Below, in pieces: positions 55,121-64,000 of a stretch of 64,000 nt of DNA. The number at the start of each line of letters is the position of its first letter. Position 1 is the first letter of the stretch. The translations under genes were made by a program, and so were the position numbers. The notes beneath the pieces are model-generated. The model was not told the origin of the DNA and ran no database searches. It worked only from the letters and a program-made list of their open reading frames with translations. Source of the stretch: Taxawa tesnikishii (nom. ined.) (Eukaryota; Ascomycota; Dothideomycetes; Dothideales); assembly GCA_030247885.1 (NCBI GenBank), contig JAPDRO010000007.1, forward strand, positions 124,001 through 188,000, written 5' to 3'.

Positions 55121-57659
55121 GTCGGTCTTTAATCTTCTCTCATCCATGCGGTTTGATAGTATTGTGGTTTTCCGTTCACGTCAAGTTGTGTATCTCATAC
55201 TTGTTTTAGGGCGTCGTTTTGTTCTTTTGTCATGACGACATGTGTTTGTGTGTCTGGACGCTTCCCTTGTTGGAGTGGTTCTTTGTGCAACTGAAAGATA
55301 TATGCGATTCAGCTAACGCGGCCGTGACAATACCCAGAGCTATGACGCACGGCTTCAACTTTCGCCTTGGAGGGAATGGTGGACAGTGGATGGGGTGGAG
55401 TGAAGAACGATGACCGGTCTATAGCTTTACAATCCGACTTGTGGGTTTGACTTTTGCATCTCGTGTACGGGCGTTGCTGGAGATGCTAGTCATCCATAAC
55501 CAAAGCTTCATATACCTGCGCTGCATCTGGTCCTTTCCGGTCTTCATCCCTATACAACTATCTGCCTCCTCTCGGAGCAAACCTTCGAGGTCGTCCGATC
55601 TCCCAAGGACATACGACCTGACTATCCACCAACGCACCACTCCAACCGCCAAGGCGGTCTTCGCCTAATCCGTCAACCAGCAGAGCAGGCAGCCCACCAT
55701 GCTAGAACGTCAGCGATATGATATTTCATGTCTTCTAGGCAGTGGAAGGACGTGACAGCCAGATGTACTGGCTCGAGTTCCAGTCGCTTAAGAAAAGTGC
55801 TCTGACCAAGCGCTCCGCCTACATGGCACAGACGCTCAAAAACAACGATGTAAACGAGCTCATTCTGCCCCCTCACTCCGCGCATGTTGTTGGCCTGCGG
55901 TACGTGATGAACGCCATCGGTGTCGGAAAGCTATACTGCAACCTTGCTGCTGAGGCACCTTCTAACCGACGTCCTGACAAGTACCCATCTCCATTCACCC
56001 AATTCTCAATATCTCTGTAGGCTGCAGACACTGGGGACCACATCTCTTCTCCCTCCCACAACAAAACAATGGTATAGCAGTAGTACCCATGCCGGGAAAT
56101 GTATCCAGAGCGATCCACTTACGTGTTGTGGGGTTTTGTGTCCTACTCGGATAGTAACACACTGGTAAGGCCGTCATTGAAGCGTTCATCTTGGCCTTAC
56201 GGCATAAGCTCACTCAACGTGGGCTACACGTGCATCAACGGCGTTTATAACTCAAGGCTACATCTCAATCTAGGATCGTTTATCACCATTTGGGACCTGG
56301 TTGCTCAAGATACTTGATCGTAGTTAATATCCTTTGGGCCATAACTGGGATGCTGGGAAGAGAAAATGGTACGGATCGCGGAATGGGTAGGGTTGGAGAT
56401 GCGAAACGAGTGATTCGGCGTTGGGAGGAGAGTACGTTGTGCGCCCCTCGAATCTTTGTTATGGGCTTGAGCACAGCGATTCGTGGAACTACTACATTCT
56501 GTAGCTTGAGATCTCCCATGCATACCACAGATTGTGTATGAGATTTCTGTCCTCCTTGGCTCTTTTCTTCTCGGTGATTCTCGATTCGTTCTTCAATCCC
56601 GGCGTAAGACCTCCCTACATGCCTTCACATCTCTCACATAGGTCTCACGCAGCGCTCCCGCCGCCAAGATATATGCATGTTAGTTCTATAACGCGTCAGA
56701 CGCTCGTCAGTCTCTTCTGCTCTTGGCACTTTCTTCGGTCTTCGATTGCTATCGCCGTCGAAAATCGATTCTGCCGCTCACCGCCTGGTCCAAGCGTTTC
56801 CACGTCGTCTATATTAGCGCGCCCCGTCAACGAAACTTCCATCTCTTCTTTCTTTCTTTCCTCAAGTCCTGAGGGAGCATCCATGTGTCGGCGCATGAGT
56901 CCTCTTAATCGAGAGTACCCGGCCGGGTCCCAAGCAACCTTCTGTTGTGTGGTGATCACACCTTCGATCCTCATCGCAAGCCCCCTTTCGTGGGCCGGTG
57001 GAAAACGACGTTGGTCAGTGCATGGATGGGTGGCCAGGCAGCAGTCACTGTCTCTGAGGGGACGGGGGACGGTGACTGTGGGCAGTGGCAGCAGGCAGCA
57101 GTAGCAGTACCTCTCATGCGGTACCGGCGGCTAGTCTCTCCTATGACCTAACCACCACTGAATTTTTGATTTTCCAAACCTTTTTTCATCAGTTGGGTTC
57201 GGCTTGGAGCTGGACACTGGAGAAGAGAAGAAGTTCTCATCTCATTGACATGTTCTCATTCTCTCCCGTACGTCTTACGCCTTCGATCGTTATCTCGTGT
57301 CCTTTCTCTTATCGGCTATGATCTTCAACTCGTTGCGCGTGCTCTTCCCTCGGCTTGGTAACAGCAGCGACGTGACGCGAGCGCTGCACAACAAAAGCAA
57401 CCACTTGAGCTAGCCTTCATATCATCGCCCTCTGATCCCAGCTCCCAACCTCAACCTCATACTTGACGCTCTCGACAGTCAAAACCAGAGACCTCTCTCG
57501 ATTAATTCCCATTCACCACCAAGACTTGAGCCAGCAGCCCCATTTTGTCAAGCAAGAACAGTATCCACACCCAACACCCCGCAGCCTGCCTCTCCGCACG
57601 ACAAACTCTCATGATTTTGCTCTGAATGTCTGCGCAGTCTACGAAGATGCGCGTACTCC
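55121..57659. other. 2.5-kb stretch with only tentative exons
   Basis: Protein-like but unsupported frames are minus 55652-55419 (LGRSDDLEGLLREEAD), plus 55742-56020 (KNNDVNELILPPHSAHVVGL) and minus 56974-56696 (MRIEGVITTQQKVAWDPAGY). None has a domain or phase-matched splice partner. They may be parts of decayed or multi-exon genes. Confidence 0.35.
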
Positions 57660-57890
57660 TCGCCTAAAGCGCGGGGCGGCCCACGGGCCCGACGTTGGTG
57701 AACCATTGGGCGATTACCTGCGGCCGCGTGCTGTCGACGTTGAGTCTGACAAGGTCATTCTTCTTGTAGGCGAGCGGATGGGTTTCGATGCGTATCCCAC
57801 GGCAGGCGCGCAGCAGGGCTGGCTGCAATAAATCCTTGTTGGTGAGGACAGTATAACCGGATGGGGCCGCGACAACGAAGGTTCGGTTTT
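57660..57890 (-). CDS. fragment of an unrecognised minus-strand gene
   Basis: A minus-strand frame reads RTFVVAAPSGYTVLTNKDLL, then RIETHPLAYKKNDLVRLNVD and VIAQWFTNVGPVGRPAL before a stop. Codon choice and residue mix are typical of a real protein. The style recalls fungal proteins that follow F-box or 2EXR domains, but that is only a resemblance. No start codon is in the visible frame, so an upstream exon must exist or the gene is broken. Confidence 0.35.
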
Positions 57891-58913
57891 AGTGCCGGGC
57901 CTCACGGGTGAGGCGGGAGAAGAGGGAGTGCTCCATCTGCTCCTATCAGAATGGGAAGATCGTAGAGATCATAGTATACTCATTGGTATCAAGATGTCGC
58001 GTGAGTGAGGCCAAACAATGTCACCCTTTGGGTAGTCTAGGGTTGAAAAGTTTCTCCCAGCTTCTCGAATCCATCTCTCACCCAACTTTCGGCAAGGATA
58101 GCACCGCTCCACTCTCGCAGGCGCGCACTTGGCATGCCGCCGCCGACAACCCTGATGCCGTGCTACCTTGGAGCACCTGCGAGCGCTGCTTCTACAACCT
58201 AGCGGGTCGCTAACGCTTCGTGCAGGCGATAAATGTGATGCAGATTGTAACGTTTCTACCTCCTGCAAGTGCTCCCGCTGCACTGTCGCTAGGAAGCCCT
58301 GCCTGCCCGTCACCTACCATACTTTTCCCGCACTGCCTGCGACAACGCACAGCATGATCGGGCGGACTCTATTCGGAGTCCTTTTGTTTTTGCAGCTCTG
58401 GGCAGGGATTTCAGCCAGATTCATCCGAGACCGTCTACGCCTCCAGATTAGAGCCCCGTCCAACATCGATGACCGCCAGACATAACTCCATCCTGATCCT
58501 ACTTCGTCCGTCATCCCCCACCGCTCGAGCGCTTCGGAGACTAATATGCACTTCATCACAACGCCTCCGACCTATCTTCCCATTCAACGACGTGCTCAAT
58601 TGCATCGGTTGCAACGTCGTTGTGATTGCAGGCCGGGATGCAAATGGACTCAACGTACCTAGGCTCAGATTCGGGGACATAGGTATGCCGTCGGTGTTCT
58701 TGTTACAGTATCTCTATACAGCTATTCAGGTAGGTCAGTTCACTATTGGAAGTACTCAAGATTCACCGTGTCGTCCAGCCACTCCGTTCACAACCATAAA
58801 GTTTGACCCCACGCCTTCCAACAATCCTTCATCCGCGGTCGTCTTGTCGCTAACTCGTGAAGGACTCCGCAACAAAAGCTCCACGCTATATACAAAGCAT
58901 TCAGCCAGCGAAG
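57891..58913. other. no supported gene; promoter of next gene
   Basis: A plus frame at 58469-58999 overlaps the next gene's start in another frame and looks like chance. A tatataca element at 58887-58894, about 20-27 bp before the start codon at 58914, may be the TATA box. Confidence 0.4.
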
Positions 58914-59519
58914 ATGGGCTACCAGCAAAGGTCCGCACCTCGCATCAACACCGCGAAATACCAGAAGGCATTGTTCACTCCTGCCAACATCCCGAGTGAG
59001 GGAGAAGCCAATGTTGCAGAAGCCGAGATCATCAGCAATTTCGACCGGGAGCAGAGGGCCGGCAACAAGAACGCCCGGCTTGCACGTCTTTTCACAACTG
59101 CTACTGCTCAAAACACAGCTGTCAGTGCAGCACAATCCCGAGGCAGCGACCTGTTACCGGAAGCAGCACGCCGTCTCGCTGGCCGCGAGGAATTGAGACA
59201 AGAGATGCACCTTGAGGAAGACGCACGCTACTTCATCACCCACGTCCTCTCACCACCGACGTTCCCAACGACAGCACCACCAACAATCAGTGCACCCTCA
59301 GAGACGGGTCCTAACGACTTGATCTCCCCGACTCAGAAGCAATTGGGGACGGGCTGTAACTACGAGGACATCTTTATCACTATCAGCAACGACAGTGCCA
59401 ATCAAACGGCCCAACAAGGGGCGCGGTCTGAACACGATACACAGGATGGGGAGGATCCACAAGCGGCTGCCGGCTTGGTTGAAGGGATGCATCCGTGGTT
59501 GGCGTTGGAGAGAAAATGA
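58914..59519 (+). CDS. unrecognised 201-residue protein
   Basis: An intact single-exon frame starting MGYQQRSAPRINTAKYQ; an in-frame ATG 57 bases upstream is less likely because it precedes the TATA-like element. Residues 20-110 are Ala/Arg/Glu-rich and probably helical (FDREQRAGNKNARLARLF, RRLAGREELRQEMHLEED). The remainder is Pro/Thr/Ser-rich. No domain, signal or membrane segment. Its size, lack of introns and closeness to another unrecognised gene suggest lineage-specific genes. Confidence 0.55.
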   Translation: MGYQQRSAPRINTAKYQKALFTPANIPSEGEANVAEAEIISNFDREQRAGNKNARLARLFTTATAQNTAVSAAQSRGSDLLPEAARRLAGREELRQEMHLEEDARYFITHVLSPPTFPTTAPPTISAPSETGPNDLISPTQKQLGTGCNYEDIFITISNDSANQTAQQGARSEHDTQDGEDPQAAAGLVEGMHPWLALERK

Positions 59520-59576
59520 ACGGTCGTTGCATATCGCTTCTGTCTTTTCGCCTGTTTCCGGCCATAGCGCGTTCGG

Positions 59577-60312
59577 ATGAAACCATCTCATTTCCAGATG
59601 GGAACCTGGTTGTTATCTACACATTACCGGAAAAGGATGGTTCGCAGTCCGGGGCGAGAACAAAAGGACGCAATTAACACATCGATGATGTTCTTTTTCG
59701 TTGTCATGGTCAGGGGAATGAGAGGGCTTGGGATTTGGAGCTACAGCGCTGTTGACAGCGATTACCCCTTCAATGAGGCTTTGGCCGCTGCGGTCACCCT
59801 TCCAGATGAGCTGAGGAAGATTGTCAATGTAGTAATCGCCCAAAAGATAAGATGGGTTGACTGGGGCGATGGGGATAGTAACAAGGGGAAAGAAACGGGA
59901 TGATGGGTCGCGGAAAAGGTAAGCTCAGGACACACGCGGAAGAGGTCGACTTCCGAGGTGCTGATGATCTGATGGGAACACGGAAGAAGCCACGGACGCT
60001 GCAGTTCAAGAATGGGACGAAACGTGTCCCGACTTCGGCTGCGTTGACTGGAAGCTTTGGTTCATGGAGCATCACGCCAAGAAACTCGCCTCTCATGTCG
60101 ATATGAGGTACAACAAACTCCGTTGCTCGCTACGTGTGGAAGCGATCAAGGGGTGGAACAACGAAAATGCCGAGTACAAACACTCAGTCGACGCGTCGCC
60201 TCCCGACGAACACCTGGGACATGCGGAGGCGGACCTTAGATTCGACTCGATCTGCACAGAAAGGTTGGACGCTTCCATGGCCTGGGAGGAGATCTTCGCA
60301 TCTCTCGAGTAG
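59577..60312 (+). CDS. unrecognised gene in at least two exons
   Basis: A first frame (59577 or 59688 to about 59915) contains a hydrophobic start and a conserved-looking core (DSDYPFNEALAAAVTLPDEL, RKIVNVVIAQKIRWVDWGDG). A second frame (about 59970-60312) reads DGNTEEATDAAVQEWDE, CPDFGCVDWKLWFMEHH and on to a stop at 60312. They can be linked by an intron starting at a GTAAGC near 59919, though the exact junction is not certain. The product would be about 200 residues, acidic, with the WxxWF/EHHAKK region likely helical. The family is not recognised. Confidence 0.45.
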
Positions 60313-63300
60313 CGATGGAGCTGTCGGTACAAATACGACGGTCATGAAGCGCACGTCAGAAGATGGTGTACGAAGCTGTTCAAGGACTTCGACAACTGCG
60401 ACGAAGAGAGCTGTGAGGAGTGCGACCACGTAAAGTCTGATCACATTGATGGTACTGAAGACAAAGGTCCGTGATGGTAACGACGGTGTAGCCGATACTA
60501 AGCAGGGCGGACGAGTATAGGTGAACAAGATTAGCAAGGCGGACAAGGGGTATACCCAGGCGGACACTGAGGGGCTCAAAATGTTGAGAGATTAGAAGAC
60601 TCTTCGTACTGATCGAAGGAGTACTGGACAGTCAATTCACGCAGGTACCTATCGTGGGTGGTCAGGATAAAGGTGCGTACGCCGAGAGTTCGTAGAGGTA
60701 TTTGGGTACCGCAATTCGTCTGCCGCATGTCTGGACGGCTTTTCCGCTTTGCCCAACAGGACCAATCTCCTCTCTCGCATAGCATCCACTGCAAGTTATC
60801 AGGCGAAGAGATCCTGACGGTGTGGGATCTCCATGGATAGCGATCACCTGTCAAATAGCGTGAGCACGTTGTTTTCCTTGTGTCAGGTTGTTCTGTCTGC
60901 CATTTCCGCTTATACCTTTCCATTTGCTAATCACTTCTACAACCCACCATTACGTCCGAAAGTTCTACACGAACAGTGTCATACAGCATGGGACAACACC
61001 ACTACCACTTATGCATACGTTGCCGTGCAGAGCATACGGCTATCTCTCACGGCAAAAACTTCACCGCCTGGTTTATGCGCAATTGGCTCGTTTACTAGCG
61101 CTCCCACCTAGCCCAATGCTCCGAAGCTCCCTCTCTGTTCTTTTTCCAATGGCAGAGGTGTAGCGCAAACACACCCTTGTCGTGGTACGGGCTGATCAAG
61201 TAACCCTGGTACCTGTCTCGGCCTTCTTCATTGCACGATGAGGTATGGAGAGCGCATCGGTGTTAACAGATCGTTACGGCGCGATATTTGATGGTAGACT
61301 GGTCTGGCTTGCCTGTACACTCACGCCCCGATCTTTGGAGCTTTGTTGGAGAGCTCTGCACCTGCCTACCCTCTCCGACCACAGTGTCGCTTGTATTGCA
61401 CTGCCTCGGGCTCACACAGATCCTTTTGCATCGGACGGTTCGGTCTTTGTTGACTGAATGTTGGAGACGAAGATCGACCCATCCTCTATGCATCACGCAC
61501 GTTGACACCCTGCACAAGCATACAGCACTATGTTCCAGCACGTGCCCACCCGGCATTGGCCTTATGTGATGCTTCAAGGTGGTGAGAATCCGGATACTGT
61601 TGATGGGCATGGCACCTGTAACAGCCTATGGCACGGCAGAGCGTGGCATGATAGTGTCTCAGCATGTAACAATACAGTAGGACACCTCTCATCTTTCTTC
61701 AAGACTTTTGTTTCCTTATATGCTCCTCCGAGTGATGCAATGATCCGTCACGCGGGCACCTTCACATGTGGTCATAGCTCCTTTCTACGGGCTACTTATA
61801 CGAGTTGGATTTCCCAGGCTTTGCTCTTCTTTCTTTCATGGCATAGCAGCCTTGTTGCAGTGCAGGCGATCACGAAGGCCTGCACCTAGCTGGCTTCTCT
61901 CATGGCACAGCGAGTGAAGGCAGGTATGGAAGACTGCTACTGCGGTTGACCTCGGCGCAATTTTTGATGGATTCTTGGATGGGCGTACACCTTCCACCCC
62001 TTTTCATCATACTATTGGCCTCTGGCCGGTACTTGAGGAGGAAATTCAGATGCCTCTGTTTGCAGTTGATCTAGTGCGGTTGGTCTATAGCGATGCGGTG
62101 GTCATCTGTAATTTGGTTCACAGTCGGTGCAGGAACACGTTGTGTTGACAGGTGAGGGCTTGAAGGTGAGGTTTTCAGTCTTGCTCACCACAGTTCATTC
62201 TGTCTTCCTCATCGCAAGCTTTCCATCAACGACTATTCATCCACGTTCAAGGACTCACTCGTTCGGAGTTCCCCGCCCATCTTATAACACGCAACGACGA
62301 AGCACACGCTGCCCGACCGCAACCATGCCGCAAGTGCTCCAGGCTGCCGTACCGCACCATCCGCGTCTGCATCACTTGCAGGTTTGACACAGCGTTCGAT
62401 TGGTTCCTTATCACAGACAACGTGATCGACTCCATCGAGGTCATTTGGCGGTGCTAGCGGGGCCCTAATCGTAGCAAGGCAACTACTCGCAACCGACAAC
62501 ACCATTTTCGGGAGTAGGAGTCTGTGCGCCCAGTGTTTGATCGGAGGACACTTTGGGAGATGAAACACCAGTAGCAGGTAACAGATATCCTGTCAGAATG
62601 GGGATCGATGCCTATGCGATACGATCAGGAGCGATTAGGTTCACGGCCACGCCCCTGCGTGCCGAAAACAATGGGCAGGCGAATATCTCGTTCCGATGTA
62701 AGACCCCTCAGAGAGCGAGAACAAGGCGATCGCCATGGTCGCGGCAGTGGACGTTCCTGATGCAAAGAGACAGTAGTGTGCAGGCGATCATCGGCTCCCC
62801 AGTTGTGCCCAATACTGGAAACACTTTGAAAGATAGTTTCCTATATTGTTTGGCCCCACATTACCCGCCCTACTCGCTGCTGTAGCGTGCCCAAAGTTGT
62901 CATACTCGTTTCGCCCGACATGTACCAATCCCAGGCTATGATAGGAGAAAGGCAGCGTATTGGAGACAGCAGATTGGCCATAGTCTTCCACTCCTATTCA
63001 TGGTATAACTGTGCTCCGCTACAACGTACGGTAACCTAAGCCTGCGTTTCATATGCTTAGCTGGTCTTCAGTCCTCAAGTTCCAATGGACAGCAATATAG
63101 GCGTTGGAAGCACACTGGCAGAGAAAAGCTTCCTTAAAGTGACGTCTCCGCACCAGGATTGTCAATGTTGGAATATTTAGTCAGTTTTATTCAGTATATT
63201 CAGTACTAAATAGCTGATTAACTATGAATAACTGGTTTTCCAGTGCTGAAAATCCAGCGGTTCCATTGAATCCCACTGACTGAACGTTCAGTCATTGTCA

Positions 63301-64000
63301 AGCCTACTCTGCACTTGCGGTCCGGTTGGAGAACGAAGCTGGTGCCCACATAAGGGAGGGAAACTGTAGTGGGTAGCCATCTTCGAAGGAGTTGGATCCT
63401 CATGCGGATGCATGTGTCACTCTCTATGGCGCTCGACAAAAGGTTTCTTTCTCAGCAATCGCTGTCCATCCCAGACCTGCTCAGCTGCTTTCGCTTGTGC
63501 GAAGCTCTCAAAGCCGCGCCGCACAGGGAGAAGACCAGTGAAGGCACGAATGCCAGACTTGTTACCTGTCTATTCGCGCTCAGCGAGCACTCAGAAAATA
63601 GGCTACATGCAAAAACAAACAAACAAGAACATCCAATAGGGCAGAACACCCTAGAACACCCTACCAAATGAAGTCGTTGAGACGTGCGTTCGAGCCAAGG
63701 ACGGTTTCATATGAAACGCCCAGGTGAATCCACAAGGTCACTACACGAAAACAAGATAACCAACGACATTGTTCTAGGAGATTATGCAACACCCCACATG
63801 ACCACATGACATTCACTACCTGGCTACTTAGGTATCCTCGACGGATGTTTTCTCGCTTTCTCATACATCGACATCCATGTCGCTTCGACAATTGGCCAAG
63901 CGACAAACACTCAAAGTATACCCAGAAAGTCATCAAAGCCATACAGTCAACCTGAGGACTCGACGGAAAGGTAAGTTTCTCAGAGTCTCTTGTCCGCTGG
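60313..64000. other. 3.7-kb stretch without a supported gene
   Basis: All frames are short, both strands are equally open and no domain or splice pattern emerges. An AT-rich patch with repeated ttcagta units lies at about 63180-63215 and a short direct repeat of agaacaccct at 63643-63662. Confidence 0.5.

Overview
The window looks like a piece of a filamentous ascomycete genome (Pezizomycotina, most likely Dothideomycetes or a close class). Introns are short (about 45-110 nt) with GT-AG ends and good donors such as GTAAGT and GTATGT. Coding stretches are GC-rich. There is a HET-domain gene, a fungal Hsp70-like gene and a HAL4/HAL5-type kinase. A Fot1/pogo transposon is riddled with TpA, as repeat-induced point mutation (RIP) leaves it. 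No rRNA, tRNA or CRISPR array was seen.

Layout. 1-8 kb is gene-poor: a secreted, probably GPI-anchored protein (3.6-4.7 kb) and a low-confidence fossil gene (about 6-7.3 kb). 8.4-10.5 kb: a 57-residue membrane protein gene on the minus strand, with a complete but RIP-ruined Fot1-type element (ACGTAAACC termini, TA duplication) 58 bp upstream of its start codon. 12.9-21.9 kb is the most coherent block: an unrecognised minus-strand gene, an Hsp70-like ATPase (minus), a divergent coiled-coil protein, a P-loop GTPase with coiled coil and C-terminal membrane anchor, and a HET-domain protein lacking the start of its domain. This mix of nucleotide sensors, coiled coils and HET resembles fungal self/non-self and stress loci, but that is inference. 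23.3-25.2 kb: Ser/Thr kinase. 26.5-29.1 kb: PIF1-type helicase. 29.9-43 kb: several unrecognised lineage-type genes separated by long empty stretches. 44.4-45.5 kb: a short-chain dehydrogenase. 49.2-50.9 kb: a 12-TM sugar transporter with CreA-type sites upstream. 52.0-52.9 kb: the ribosome-biogenesis factor Slx9. 53.2-60.3 kb: an interrupted cysteine-rich gene and several unrecognised genes or fragments. 60.3-64 kb appears empty.

A recurring oddity is that several otherwise conserved genes (Hsp70-like, PIF1 twice, Slx9) need a one-base frame change to read through. That points to assembly indels or to real local decay, and it should be settled before any of these genes is called a pseudogene. 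Exon coordinates were read by eye from splice motifs and reading-frame arithmetic. Where exon lengths sum to a multiple of three this is stated, and confidence is higher.
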